Positions 43,051 through 52,200 are shown, counted from the stretch's first letter. The stretch: DNA of 64,000 nt from Acidobacteriota bacterium (GCA_003697135.1 RFGC01000038.1:98320-162319); one strand, 5' to 3'. Numbers and translations: made by a program. Notes: generated from the sequence alone by a model not told the origin.

Positions 43051-43889
43051 AGAAAAAGAAACCAGAAACTCATAAAATTGATACAAGGATTCTAGAACTC
43101 CTTTCTGATAAAGCTCTTGGTGAACTAAGTGAAGCTGAACTAGCTGAAATCAGAAAGCTGGAAGAAGAGCATCCTGAGTTAGAAAAAATAGCCGAATCTT
43201 TTGAGTTGACAGCCGCGGCAATTAGCCTCACAAACTTAGAAACTTCTGAACCTCTACCATCGCACCTGAAGGGAAAATTGCTAAAAGCATCTGAAAGATA
43301 CTTTGCTGAAACTGAGCAAGGCCATGAAGAAGAGAAAACAGAAGAAAAACAAAAAACTTTGATTCTTGAGCCAGAAAGAAAGCCTTTGCCTCTTTTTGGA
43401 TGGCTTGGTTGGATAGTTGCCGGTGCGGCCTGTATTGCGCTGGCAGTTAATATCTGGCTTACTCATTTTAGCTCTGAAAGTAAAAAAGAGCCGAAGACTC
43501 CTAGTTTAGCAGAACAAAGAGAGGAAATTCTTCAAATGCCTGATGCAATAAAACTCGAATGGAAGCATCCGAAAACCAAAGAACCTCTCGGAGATTTGGT
43601 CTGGAGTAATTCAGCACAAAAAGGCTTTGCTCGATTCTACAAATTGCCTGCCAACGAACCAAACAAGGAAACTTATCAATTCTGGGTCATAGACGAAAGC
43701 CAAAAATCACCTACAGATGCAGGGATTTTTGATATAACCACCGAAGGCGAAGTTATATTGCCTGTGGACACGAGAATAAAGGTTGAAAAACCGAAAATGT
43801 TTGCTGTTACGATAGAAAAGCCAGGTGGCGTCGTTATTCCTTCGCTCGATAAAATCACAGCAGTTGCCGAAATTGAAACCAGAAATTGA
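43047..43889 (+). CDS. Membrane anti-sigma factor, RskA-like
   Basis: 280 residues; the GTG start overlaps the sigma gene stop. An N-terminal cytoplasmic helical domain (1-100, LLSDKALGELSEAELAEIRKLEEE) resembles the zinc-less anti-sigma domain that grips the sigma factor. One membrane segment lies at about 118-137 (GWLGWIVAGAACIALAVNIW). The periplasmic part has the RskA fold signature GDLVWSNSAQKGFARFYKLPAN..YQFWVIDESQKSPTDAGIFDI. Homologues are degraded by regulated proteolysis on an envelope signal. No HxxxCxxC zinc motif is visible. Confidence 0.88.
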   Translation: MKKKKPETHKIDTRILELLSDKALGELSEAELAEIRKLEEEHPELEKIAESFELTAAAISLTNLETSEPLPSHLKGKLLKASERYFAETEQGHEEEKTEEKQKTLILEPERKPLPLFGWLGWIVAGAACIALAVNIWLTHFSSESKKEPKTPSLAEQREEILQMPDAIKLEWKHPKTKEPLGDLVWSNSAQKGFARFYKLPANEPNKETYQFWVIDESQKSPTDAGIFDITTEGEVILPVDTRIKVEKPKMFAVTIEKPGGVVIPSLDKITAVAEIETRN

Positions 43890-44026
43890 TATGAAAACTA
43901 CAGTTCAAAAACTTGATGGCGTTCTTTGGCAAATCCCATAGCAAGAACAAAACTTTGAAACTCAACAAAAGTTTAATCCGTCTATACAATCGGATTCAAA
44001 AAATCCGACAAAAGGAGTTTCAATTT

Positions 44027-46834
44027 ATGACAAGAAAATTTGTAAGTCTATTTGTGCTTTTCTCGTTTATGATGTCAACAATTTCCAGTTTCGCTCAGAA
44101 AAGCCAGACAATTCCGCCGATTAAGTATGAAGAATTTCGGCTAAAAAACGGGCTTAGAGTGATAATGCATGTTGACAGATCGGTGCCAATTGTTGCTGTC
44201 AACGTCTGGTATCATGTCGGCTCTAAAAATGAAGTGCCAGGCAGAACAGGCTTTGCACATCTTTTTGAACACATGATGTTTCAAGGTTCTAAAAACTACG
44301 ACGATGACTACTTCAAACCACTTCAAGAAGCCGGTGCAACCATAAACGGCTCAACAAATGCCGATAGAACAAATTACTTTCAAGTCTTGCCTTCAAATTT
44401 TTTGGAACTAGCCCTCTTCATGGAAGCCGACCGCATGGGCGGACTTTTAGAAGCAATGACACAGGAAAAACTGGATAATCAGCGAGATGTTGTAAAAAAT
44501 GAACGTCGCCAGCGCTACGATAACCAACCTTACGGAACAGCATTCGAGAAAATCTCAGAACTAATGTATCCTAAAGAACATCCTTACAGTTGGACAACAA
44601 TCGGGTCTTTGAAAGATTTGACAGAAGCTACAATGGATGATGTAAAAAACTTTTTCCGTCAATACTACGTTCCAAACAACGCTTCTTTGGTGATCGCAGG
44701 TGACTTTGACCCGAAACAGGCAAGAAAATGGGTTGAAAAGTATTTCGGTAGTATTCCGAAGGGCGGCGAAATCCCGCGTCCCAATCCGCCTCAACCAAAG
44801 TTAGATAAAGAGATCCGCAAGACTTTCGAAGACGCAGTTAGACTACCGAGAATTTACATGGTTTGGCATACCGTCCCGATGTCTCATAAAGACAAAGCGG
44901 CTCTAGACATGCTTGGAACCATTCTTTCTTTCGGAAGAGGATCACGTTTGCAATCAAATCTTGTCTTTAACAAGCAGATAGCACAAGACGTTTCTGCTTC
45001 TCACTTTGCGCGTGAAATTGCTGGTCTTTTCCAAATAGTCTCGACGGCAAGACCCGGAAAATCACTCGATGAAATTGAAAGGGAAATCAACGCCGAAATA
45101 GAAAAGATCAAAAATGAACCACCAACTCAAGAAGAAGTAGAAAGAGCTTTCACTCAATATGAACTTAGAACTGTTTTAGGTCTGCAAACTGTCTTATCAA
45201 AAGCAGATGCAATGAACGAAAATGCTACTTTCTTCGGCAAACCTGACAGATTTCAAGAAGAACTTAACGAATACCGCTCTGTCACTCCTGCCGATATTTC
45301 GCGCGTGGCTAAAACTTACCTAACAAACAACAAGCTGGTGATGAGCATTGTTCCGGGAAAGAAAGAATCGAACCCCGAACAAATAGCCAGTGGAGAAAAT
45401 AAACCTACTTCCACCAGCCAAACTAAAAAGGAAAAGAAGGATTTTTCAGCAAACCTACCGAAACCCGGTTCAGACCCGAAGTTTTCGCTTCCTAGAATTG
45501 AAAAACAAAAACTCTCAAACGGCTTAGAAGTTTGGGTTGTGAAACAGTCGGAACTGCCAATAGCGGCAATGAATTTGGTTTTCAAAGTAGGTGCTGATGC
45601 TGATCCGATTGAAAAAGCCGGTTTAGCCATAATGACCGCTGATTTACTTGACAACGGCACAAAAACACGCTCAGCCGTTGACATTTCAAATCAACTGCAA
45701 TCAATTGGAGCTTCCCTTTCAACTAGCGCTGGCTGGGATTCCTCAAATATCTCGATGCTAACTCTGACCAAAAATCTCGACAAAGCCCTTGAAATTTTCT
45801 CTGATGTTGTGGTCAATCCGACATTTCCCGAAGACGAACTGGAAACAATTCGTCGTCGCACTTTGGTTTCTTTCATGCAGAGAAAAGATAATCCAAATGC
45901 AATAGCCAACATCGCCTACAGCTCCCTTCTTTTTGGCAGGAATCACCCTTACGGGAAACCAATAACAGGCGATGAAAACACCGTAAAGGCACTCAAAAGA
46001 GAAGACATTCAGAACTTCTACAACACTTACTATCGTCCCAACAATGCGGTTTTGATAGTCGTAGGAAACGTTGATTTGAAAACTCTGGTTCCGAAACTAG
46101 AAAAATCTTTTTCGGAATGGAAACCGGCAGAAGTTCCAAAAACTCCTGTTCCGACTAATGCTACCTTTGACAAGCCCGGAATCTACATTGTTGACAGGCC
46201 CGGCTCGGCACAGTCTGTAATTTCAATAGGTCACGTGGGCGTGCCACGCAATACTCCCGACTACTTCCCGCTTATAGTGATGAATTCAATTTTAGGTGGA
46301 CAATTTTCCTCTCGTGTCAATATGAACTTGCGTGAAGATAAAGGCTACACTTACGGCGCAAGAACTAGCTGGAGTTTTCGTCGCGGTGCAGGTCCTTTTG
46401 AAGCCTCGGCGGACGTTCAAACAGCCGTAACAAAAGATGCCGTAATTGAATTTCTGAAAGAGTTAAACGGCATCAGAGGCTCAATACCTGTAACACCTCA
46501 GGAACTCGAATACAACAAACAAAGCATCATTCGACGGTATCCACAAGGATTTGAGACCGTCAGTCAGATAGCTGGTCAGCTCGCAAACCTGGTGATTTAT
46601 GACCTTCCAGATACATATTTCAACGAATTCATTCAAAAAGTTCAGGCAGTAACGCTTGAAGACATCAATAGAGTCGCTCAAAAATACTTGCAGCCTGAAA
46701 AGATGGCTATTTTGATTGTAGGCGATAGAAAAATCATCGAACCTGAACTCAGAAAAATCCCAGTTTGGGGTGAGAAAATCAGCTATTTGGACGCCGAAGG
46801 CAATCCGATTGACATGAAAACTGCTTCAAAGTAA
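44027..46834 (+). CDS. Exported two-unit M16 zinc peptidase (pitrilysin/PqqL-like)
   Basis: 935 residues from the ATG at 44027, fixed by AAGGAG nine bases upstream; the frame is open to 43913 without signal-peptide sense. A signal peptide (1-24, ending SFAQ) is followed by an active M16 unit with the inverted zinc motif HLFEH (78-82) and the distal Glu in VVKNERRQR. A linker rich in Lys/Ser/Thr (about 470-510) joins a second, inactive M16 unit with no HxxEH but the conserved substrate-clamp R/Y region (MNLREDKGYTYGARTSW). The fold closes as a clam shell and degrades peptides in the periplasm. It follows the ECF/anti-sigma pair after 137 bases. Confidence 0.92.
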   Translation: MTRKFVSLFVLFSFMMSTISSFAQKSQTIPPIKYEEFRLKNGLRVIMHVDRSVPIVAVNVWYHVGSKNEVPGRTGFAHLFEHMMFQGSKNYDDDYFKPLQEAGATINGSTNADRTNYFQVLPSNFLELALFMEADRMGGLLEAMTQEKLDNQRDVVKNERRQRYDNQPYGTAFEKISELMYPKEHPYSWTTIGSLKDLTEATMDDVKNFFRQYYVPNNASLVIAGDFDPKQARKWVEKYFGSIPKGGEIPRPNPPQPKLDKEIRKTFEDAVRLPRIYMVWHTVPMSHKDKAALDMLGTILSFGRGSRLQSNLVFNKQIAQDVSASHFAREIAGLFQIVSTARPGKSLDEIEREINAEIEKIKNEPPTQEEVERAFTQYELRTVLGLQTVLSKADAMNENATFFGKPDRFQEELNEYRSVTPADISRVAKTYLTNNKLVMSIVPGKKESNPEQIASGENKPTSTSQTKKEKKDFSANLPKPGSDPKFSLPRIEKQKLSNGLEVWVVKQSELPIAAMNLVFKVGADADPIEKAGLAIMTADLLDNGTKTRSAVDISNQLQSIGASLSTSAGWDSSNISMLTLTKNLDKALEIFSDVVVNPTFPEDELETIRRRTLVSFMQRKDNPNAIANIAYSSLLFGRNHPYGKPITGDENTVKALKREDIQNFYNTYYRPNNAVLIVVGNVDLKTLVPKLEKSFSEWKPAEVPKTPVPTNATFDKPGIYIVDRPGSAQSVISIGHVGVPRNTPDYFPLIVMNSILGGQFSSRVNMNLREDKGYTYGARTSWSFRRGAGPFEASADVQTAVTKDAVIEFLKELNGIRGSIPVTPQELEYNKQSIIRRYPQGFETVSQIAGQLANLVIYDLPDTYFNEFIQKVQAVTLEDINRVAQKYLQPEKMAILIVGDRKIIEPELRKIPVWGEKISYLDAEGNPIDMKTASK

Positions 46835-46910
46835 ATTGTTTGAGAGGGAAGCAAGGTGAATGCGCTTTGCTTCCCTTCAAGCAAAATCACAGATTAGAGG
46901 CAAAGCTACT

Positions 46911-47216
46911 ATGTATCGCGTCGAAAGATGGAAAGAAGTTTATCCGCCGAACGCTGCGATGCTAAGACAAATCATGATCTCCGAAGGCTACAAAGTTTAT
47001 CAATGGAGTGACCGTCCTTCCACCGTTTATCCGATGCACAAGCACAACAACGAGCAATCCCATTGGATAATTTCCGGTTCGCTGGAACTAACGATAGAGA
47101 ATGTTGGAACTTTTGTCCTAAATCCCGGTGATCGAGATTTTATGCCTGCTGGAACATATCATTCTGCAAGGGTCGTAAGTGAAGAACCGGTTGTTTATTT
47201 GATAGGTGAAAAATAG
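46911..47216 (+). CDS. Small cupin-domain protein
   Basis: 101 residues from the ATG at 46911 (MYRVERWKEVYPPNAAML), preferred because GAGG lies upstream and the sequence before it lacks domain similarity; an alternative ATG at 46860 gives 118 residues. A single cupin barrel: motif 1 VYPMHKHNNEQSHWIISGSLEL with two His and Glu as metal ligands, and motif 2 VLNPGDRDFMPAGTYHSARV with the last His. The substrate is unknown. It lies 34 bases before pgsA on the same strand. Confidence 0.82.
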   Translation: MYRVERWKEVYPPNAAMLRQIMISEGYKVYQWSDRPSTVYPMHKHNNEQSHWIISGSLELTIENVGTFVLNPGDRDFMPAGTYHSARVVSEEPVVYLIGEK

Positions 47217-47250
47217 ACAAAGAAGTGATTAAATAAACTATGTGGAAAGA

Positions 47251-47937
47251 ATGACCCTGCCAAATTACCTTACCTTAACCCGTATTTTTCTTGTTCCCTT
47301 ATTGGTAGTAATTCTACTCACACCGGTTTCTGAAGATTGGTTCGGAATAGAGCGCTATGCGTTGGCAATAATAATTTTCCTTGCGGCATCACTAACGGAT
47401 ATTCTTGATGGATACTTAGCACGAAAACGAAACCAGGTATCGAAATTCGGGACGCTCTTCGATCCGATAGCCGATAAACTGCTAATTTCTGCGGCACTGA
47501 TTGCACTTGTTGAAAAGCATCTTGCACCTGCTTGGGCAGTTGTGATTATTCTAGGAAGAGAGTTTGCAGTTACGGGATTGCGTTCGGTTGCGGCATCAGA
47601 AGGTTTGATTATATCGGCGCAAAAGATTGGGAAGATAAAGATGTGGGCACAGTGCACAGCGGTAGTTGCACTGCTTATCGCTGCTGCTAACGGCACACCG
47701 CCAGTATCGAATTTCGGCTGGTCAATGCCGACCTTTAGATTCTGGGAAGTCCCAGAGGTTCGCACAGCATTCACAAATCTGCTCAACTTTTCCATGAATA
47801 CAGACGATTGGAGAGTTCTAGGCTACACGGTCGGACGCGGCGCCTTGTGGGTTGCAGTTATAACTTCGATCTGGTCTATGTATGATTACTTCAAATTTTT
47901 CCTCGCTGAAAGCAAAAACATCAAGAAATCAATTTGA
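47251..47937 (+). CDS. pgsA: CDP-diacylglycerol-glycerol-3-phosphate 3-phosphatidyltransferase
   Basis: 228 residues from the ATG at 47251; a GTG three codons upstream is possible and neither has a strong ribosome site. The start MTLPNYLTLTRIFLVPLL is typical of PgsA. The CDP-alcohol phosphotransferase motif D-G-x2-A-R-x8-G-x3-D-x3-D is complete in LDGYLARKRNQVSKFGTLFD plus PIADK. It makes phosphatidylglycerol phosphate at the inner membrane. It is longer than the E. coli enzyme (182) because of an insert near residues 140-190 (AANGTPPVSNFGWSMPTFRFW). Confidence 0.92.
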   Translation: MTLPNYLTLTRIFLVPLLVVILLTPVSEDWFGIERYALAIIIFLAASLTDILDGYLARKRNQVSKFGTLFDPIADKLLISAALIALVEKHLAPAWAVVIILGREFAVTGLRSVAASEGLIISAQKIGKIKMWAQCTAVVALLIAAANGTPPVSNFGWSMPTFRFWEVPEVRTAFTNLLNFSMNTDDWRVLGYTVGRGALWVAVITSIWSMYDYFKFFLAESKNIKKSI

Positions 47938-48079
47938 AAAGTCCCAAGCCCTAAGTTGCTAAAAATAACTCCCAATAGAGCATAACAACCTGACTGATTC
48001 TGAATTACTCCTTCTTAAAATCTTTCTCTGTAACACTCAAATTTTTATAGTAAAAGTTTTATTTTTTTGGCGAAAATTG

Positions 48080-48109
48080 TTGTCCTTTCTGCAAAAAAAT
48101 AAATATACT
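48080..48109 (+). promoter_or_regulatory. Possible promoter of the CSLREA beta-helix gene
   Basis: TTGTCC (48080-48085) and TATACT (48104-48109) with 18 bp spacing, 43 bp upstream of the ATG. AGGAGAAGAAAG follows as the ribosome site. The surrounding gap 47938-48152 holds nothing else that I can see. Confidence 0.5.
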
Positions 48110-48152
48110 TGTGTCAAAGCTTTTGGAATAAACTTTTTAGGAGAAGAAAGTT

Positions 48153-49700
48153 ATGCTAACCATAAAAAACCAAAATAAGAAAAGATTTACTCGTTTGTTT
48201 CTGTCTGCGTTTGCATCATTGTTTCTCGGTATTACGCTGGCTTACGGTGCGACCTATACGGTCACAAAAACAGCAGATACGAACGATGGGACATGCGATT
48301 CTGATTGCAGTCTTCGAGAAGCTGTAGCAGCGGCGAATTCAACGACTGCAAGTGACATAATTAACTTCAACATTCCGACAACTGATCCTAATTGCTCGCT
48401 TGGAGTCTGCGTGATTACCCTAACTCTTGGAGACCTTACTATCAACTCCATCTCCGTGTCAGGTAGCTTGACAATAACAAATGCAGGTGGAAGTCAGGGA
48501 ATAGAAATCTCAGGTAATGGAAATAGTAGAGTGTTCTTCAACAACGGAAGTTTGACACTCAATAGTTTGACCATTAGAGACGGATTCGCAAACGGTGGCA
48601 ACGGTGGAGGAATTTTCAACGCCGTAGGAGCTAGTATGGGAATTATAAATTCAACAATTAGAAACAATTCCTGCACCTATGATGGTGGAGGAATTTTGAA
48701 TTCCGGTCAAATGCGAATTACTAATTCTACTATTAGCAACAACACCTCAACCTCAGGCAACGGTGCCGGCATTACCAACGGTGGTTCGTTGAGCTTAAGC
48801 CATGTCACCATTAGCAATAATACTGCCGCAAATGTCGGTGGAGGAGTTTTTGCACCATTCGGTGGAGTTAATGCTTCTAATACTATCATCGCAAATAACT
48901 CAGCATCTAATGGTCCAGATTTCTTTGGTAGTATAAATTCCTCGGGATATAACCTAATCAGAAACACAACCGGAATGAGTGGAAACTTTCCACAAACGGG
49001 TGATATTTCAGGCATAGACCCGCTTCTAGCACCGTTAGGATATTACGGCGGCTTAAGCTGGACAAGAGCCTTACTCGACCCTTCTAGTGCTATAAATAAT
49101 GGCAATAGCTCTGCAACCTCAGACCAAAGAGGAGCTTCAAGACCTTTTGGCAGTGCAGTTGATATAGGAGCTTATGAACGGAATCCCGATTACATAGCCC
49201 TTCTACCAAATGGTCAAGCTAACACTCCTTATGGCTCATTCACAATCACACCAAACAACGAAGGTTGCACAATGAACATGACGGGGTTACCACCTAATCT
49301 TTCACTGACACAACTTGGTAGTTCTTATGTCATAACAGGCACACCTATACAGACTGGGACTTTCAATCCTGTTCTCACGATTAACTGTGGTGGTAATACC
49401 ACAACCATTACATATCAAATCTTCATAGCGGCGCCTTCAGCGGCATCGGTGACAGTCAGCGGGCGAGTATTTGCAGGAAGCGGCAAGGGACTGAGAAATG
49501 CATACGTAGTTTTGACCGATGACCAAGGCGTAAGTCGGGCAGTCCAAACCTCTTCGTTTGGATACTATCGCTTTGACGAAGTAGAGGCTGGAAGAACTTA
49601 CATCTTGACGGTTCAATCGAAACGTTACACTTACGAACAAAGGGTTATTTTTGTAACTGAAGACATAACCAATCTTGATTTCCACCCACTTAACGAGTAG
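48153..49700 (+). CDS. Secreted CSLREA-domain right-handed beta-helix protein
   Basis: 515 residues. A signal peptide (about 1-32) leads into the CSLREA domain (YTVTKTADTNDGTCDSDCSL, then REAVAAAN). A parallel beta-helix of Gly/Asn/Ser/Thr-rich rungs follows (about 95-270: GGGIFN, NSTIRNNS, NSTISNNT, HVTISNNTAANVGGGVF). Then come an Ig-like/putative binding region and a C-terminal carboxypeptidase-regulatory domain (about 430-515, VSGRVFAGSGKGLRNAYVVL). Proteins of this build are exported and thought to be surface adhesins or glycan binders; no catalytic residues are evident. It is a single-gene unit with its own terminator. Confidence 0.88.
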   Translation: MLTIKNQNKKRFTRLFLSAFASLFLGITLAYGATYTVTKTADTNDGTCDSDCSLREAVAAANSTTASDIINFNIPTTDPNCSLGVCVITLTLGDLTINSISVSGSLTITNAGGSQGIEISGNGNSRVFFNNGSLTLNSLTIRDGFANGGNGGGIFNAVGASMGIINSTIRNNSCTYDGGGILNSGQMRITNSTISNNTSTSGNGAGITNGGSLSLSHVTISNNTAANVGGGVFAPFGGVNASNTIIANNSASNGPDFFGSINSSGYNLIRNTTGMSGNFPQTGDISGIDPLLAPLGYYGGLSWTRALLDPSSAINNGNSSATSDQRGASRPFGSAVDIGAYERNPDYIALLPNGQANTPYGSFTITPNNEGCTMNMTGLPPNLSLTQLGSSYVITGTPIQTGTFNPVLTINCGGNTTTITYQIFIAAPSAASVTVSGRVFAGSGKGLRNAYVVLTDDQGVSRAVQTSSFGYYRFDEVEAGRTYILTVQSKRYTYEQRVIFVTEDITNLDFHPLNE

Positions 49701-49717
49701 CCTTGGAAAAGCCTTGC

Positions 49718-49756
49718 AAAACAAGTGCGAGCTTTGAAGGCTCGCACTTGTTTTTT
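49718..49756 (+). terminator. Rho-independent terminator after the beta-helix gene
   Basis: A perfect 15-bp stem (49718-49732, core CAAGTGCGAGC) with a 7-base loop (49733-49739) and pairing arm to 49754, followed by TT. It begins 18 bases after the stop codon. Confidence 0.93.
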
Positions 49757-49775
49757 GGTTGAAACCTCACAAAAA

Positions 49776-49825
49776 TTTGAGAAGGTATCTTCTCAGAAAG
49801 TTTGAGAATATATCTTCTCGGATTG
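49776..49825 (+). repeat. Two 25-bp direct repeats, each holding a GAGAA-N6-TTCTC palindrome
   Basis: Unit 1 (49776-49800) contains GAGAAGGTATCTTCTC at 49779-49794. Unit 2 (49801-49825) contains GAGAATATATCTTCTC at 49804-49819. The palindromes are 25 bp centre to centre, and the second ends three bases before the -35 box of the tRNA promoter, a position suited to an activator or repressor. No matching element was noticed elsewhere in the window. Confidence 0.7.
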
Positions 49826-49851
49826 AAAAAATACAAAACTCAAGTTATATT
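49823..49851 (+). promoter_or_regulatory. Promoter of the tRNA(CAU) gene
   Basis: TTGAAA (49823-49828) and TATATT (49846-49851) with exactly 17 bp between them; both boxes match consensus at five of six positions. The tRNA begins 15 bases after the -10 box. Confidence 0.7.
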
Positions 49852-49865
49852 AAATAATTTGTCAA

Positions 49866-49937
49866 GCCCTTGTAGCTCAACGGTAGAGCAGAGGACTCAT
49901 AATCCTTTGGTTGGGGGTTCGAATCCCTCCGAGGGCA
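49866..49937 (+). tRNA. tRNA with CAU anticodon (Met elongator or Ile2)
   Basis: A 72-base cloverleaf. The acceptor stem GCCCTTG/CGAGGGC has one G-U pair; the D arm is GCTCAACGGTAGAGC; the anticodon arm GAGGA-CTCATAA-TCCTT gives anticodon CAT; the T arm has TTCGAAT. CCA is not encoded; the gene is followed by TTTTTTATTT. CAU is used by elongator Met, initiator Met and lysidine-modified Ile2. The first pair is G-C, so it is not a typical initiator. Confidence 0.95.
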
Positions 49938-50177
49938 TTTTTTATTTCCAAAGAATCTCTAGTTGGTTTAATTAAACTTCACAAGAAGACTTGTAAACTT
50001 CGCAAGAAAAGCGGTAGCCGTTTTATTGAACTCAAATCGTCTTCGTGGAAAATTTTGAAGTTTGCAGATCACGGTTTATAGCTTCTCACAAGCATTAAGT
50101 TAGATTTGAATTTATGAAACTTTACCTTTGGCTACAGCGTGCATAAGGTGTTATTCTTAAGCTGTTGGGGTCGAAAA
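49938..50177. other. Gap between the tRNA and the pilin-like gene
   Basis: Apart from the T-run directly after the tRNA I see no clear promoter, hairpin or ORF. No correctly spaced GG-N10-GC sigma-54 element was found, unlike upstream of the second pilin gene at 61253. Confidence 0.4.
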
Positions 50178-50654
50178 ATGTCAAGCAGAAAAAGAAGACA
50201 ACAAGGATTCTCTCTTGTCGAATTGATGATAGTCATAGCCATCATTGCCCTTATCGTGGCAGTGGGAATTCCGGCATGGCAGGCAATGGTCAGAAACGGT
50301 AACGAAAGCACTGCAATACAAACTTTAAGCACTTTGCGCACTTGTCAGATAAGCTATGCTGGACGTCATCAAGGCAAATTCGCTCCTACCTTCGCAGATT
50401 TGGTTAAAACAGGTTGCATAGAAGGAGACAAATTCAATAGCGAAACACCTGTAATAAACGGCTATGTCTATACGATGAAAGTTGAACAGCCTTCTGGAAC
50501 AAAACCTGCTTTTTTTTCCATAAACGCCGATCCGCAAGTTTCAGAAGGAACGATGGCTACAGGCACCAGGCATTTTTACATTGATTCTTCAATCGGAACG
50601 ATAAAATACACTGAAGAAAATCGGCCTGCTAAAGCCGATGACCCATCAATTTAA
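50178..50654 (+). CDS. Type IV pilin-like protein (prepilin)
   Basis: 158 residues from the ATG at 50178; an in-frame GTG at 50139 would add 13 residues. A short basic leader (MSSRKRRQQG) is cut before FSLVELMIVIAIIALIVAVG, with the Glu at +5, the class III signal recognised by PilD. The hydrophobic N-terminal helix is followed by a soluble head with two Cys (RTCQISYAG, KTGCIEG) that could form a disulfide. It may be a major or minor pilin or a type II secretion pseudopilin. No assembly genes are adjacent. A second pilin lies 11 kb downstream. Confidence 0.9.
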   Translation: MSSRKRRQQGFSLVELMIVIAIIALIVAVGIPAWQAMVRNGNESTAIQTLSTLRTCQISYAGRHQGKFAPTFADLVKTGCIEGDKFNSETPVINGYVYTMKVEQPSGTKPAFFSINADPQVSEGTMATGTRHFYIDSSIGTIKYTEENRPAKADDPSI

Positions 50655-50674
50655 CATGTGCTTGTTTTGAAGTC

Positions 50675-50703
50675 TTGATCGATCGTTCGCTCTTTGTTAG
50701 CAT
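50675..50703 (+). promoter_or_regulatory. Possible promoter of the tRNA-Val gene
   Basis: TTGATC (50675-50680) and TAGCAT (50698-50703), 17 bp apart, with the tRNA starting 10 bases later. Each box matches consensus at four of six positions. Confidence 0.5.
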
Positions 50704-50712
50704 TGTTTTCGT

Positions 50713-50787
50713 GCCGACTTAGCTCAGTGGTAGAGCATCCGCTTCACACGCGGGGGGTCAGAAGTTCGAATCTTCTAGTCGGCACCA
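50713..50787 (+). tRNA. tRNA-Val (CAC)
   Basis: The acceptor stem GCCGACT/AGTCGGC is perfect. The D arm is GCTCAGTGGTAGAGC; the anticodon arm TCCGC-TTCACAC-GCGGG gives anticodon CAC (Val, codon GUG); the T arm is AGAAG-TTCGAAT-CTTCT. The discriminator is A, and CCA is encoded at 50785-50787. The rimO start is 42 bases downstream. Confidence 0.96.
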
Positions 50788-50828
50788 TTCTCTTTGGTAG
50801 TGATTCTCACTACCTTTTTTTGTCGGTT

Positions 50829-52181
50829 ATGAAGAAAAAAGTCGGATTCATAAGCTTAGGTTGTCCCAAAAACTTGGTTGACACTGAAGTCATGATGGGG
50901 CAACTTAGGCAAAACGGATATGAAATCACCAATCGAATAGAAGATGCCGAAACTTTAGTCATCAACACCTGTGGTTTTATCGAAGCGGCAAAGCAAGAAT
51001 CTATTGATACAATTCTCGAAGCCACAACTCTTAAGGAAAAAGGTATAACGAAAAGGCTTGTTGTAGCAGGTTGCTTGGTTGAAAGATACCGTGACGAGCT
51101 TGTAAAAGAGCTACCAGAAGTAGATTTCTTTATAGGAACTAACGAGATTGAGAAAATTTCAGAGGCTGTAGATGAAAAAAGCAACTTCCACGAAATTACA
51201 CTAACACCAATAGGTGGTAAAACTACAACTTACCTTTACGATTTTGACACGCCGCGCTATCGTGCAACTCCGCCTTACATGGCTTACATAAAAATAGCTG
51301 AAGGTTGCGATCGCCCTTGTTCGTTCTGCGCCATTCCTTCGATGCGAGGGTCTTTTCGTTCCCGCCAATTCGACTCAATCTTAAAAGAAGCGGAAACTCT
51401 AGCAAAACAAGGTGTTAAAGAAGTGGTCCTGATCGCACAAGACTCTTCTCGTTTTGGTGAAGATTTAGGTGAAAAAGAAGGTCTAGCGAAACTTATTCGA
51501 GCTTTGGGCGAAATCGAAGGAATCGAGTGGATAAGGGTCATGTATGCCTATCCAACTCATGTTTCCGAAGAATTTTTATCGGCGATAGCCGAAACACCGA
51601 AAGCCGTGAAATATCTCGATATACCGCTTCAACACGCATCGAGAAAAATCCTGAAACTAATGCGTCGTGGTGGCACACGCGAAAGTCTTGAAAGGCTGAT
51701 ACAAAGAGTGCGTGAAAGAGTGCCTGAAATAACTATTCGCACAACCTTTATCGTCGGTTTCCCAGGCGAAACGGATGAAGACTTCCAAGAACTTTTAACC
51801 TTTGTTAAGAATTGTCAATTTGATAATGTCGGTGTCTTCGTCTATTCTGATGAAGAAGGAACAGACGCTTTTAATCTACCTAACAAAGTTGATCCAAAAA
51901 TTGCCAAACAAAGGCGCTCTATTTTGATGAAAGAACAAGCTAAAATCTCCAAGCAGAAAAACAAGGAAAAGGTCGGAAAGGTCTTCAAGGTTCTTTTTGA
52001 AGGCGTCTCACCTGAATCGGATTTACTCTTCCACGGACGACATCAAGGACAGGCAAAGGAAATTGATGGTTACATTCTGATAAACAAGATCCCTGAAAAC
52101 CTAGTTCCTCAAATCGGAGAGTTCTATAACGTCCGCATCACAAGAGCAATGGAATATGACCTCATAGGCGAAATAATATGA
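50829..52181 (+). CDS. rimO: Ribosomal protein S12 methylthiotransferase
   Basis: 450 residues from the ATG at 50829 (MKKKVGFISLGCPKNLVDTE); the frame is open further upstream, but that part is the tRNA-Val gene. The UPF0004 domain has three Cys for one Fe-S cluster (SLGC, INTCGF, AGCLVERY). The radical-SAM domain has CDRPCSFCAIP (CxxxCxxC), the core continues with YLDIPLQHAS and FIVGFPGETDEDF, and a TRAM domain closes the chain. RimO adds a methylthio group to an aspartate of S12. The CPKNLVD and PLQHAS forms separate it from MiaB. Confidence 0.95.
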   Translation: MKKKVGFISLGCPKNLVDTEVMMGQLRQNGYEITNRIEDAETLVINTCGFIEAAKQESIDTILEATTLKEKGITKRLVVAGCLVERYRDELVKELPEVDFFIGTNEIEKISEAVDEKSNFHEITLTPIGGKTTTYLYDFDTPRYRATPPYMAYIKIAEGCDRPCSFCAIPSMRGSFRSRQFDSILKEAETLAKQGVKEVVLIAQDSSRFGEDLGEKEGLAKLIRALGEIEGIEWIRVMYAYPTHVSEEFLSAIAETPKAVKYLDIPLQHASRKILKLMRRGGTRESLERLIQRVRERVPEITIRTTFIVGFPGETDEDFQELLTFVKNCQFDNVGVFVYSDEEGTDAFNLPNKVDPKIAKQRRSILMKEQAKISKQKNKEKVGKVFKVLFEGVSPESDLLFHGRHQGQAKEIDGYILINKIPENLVPQIGEFYNVRITRAMEYDLIGEII

Positions 52182-52200
52182 GATTTTTCCAAGAAGCCTA

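Noticed and set aside
50694..50828. Upstream extension of the rimO frame
   Set aside because: It reads through the tRNA-Val gene; the family start is the ATG at 50829.
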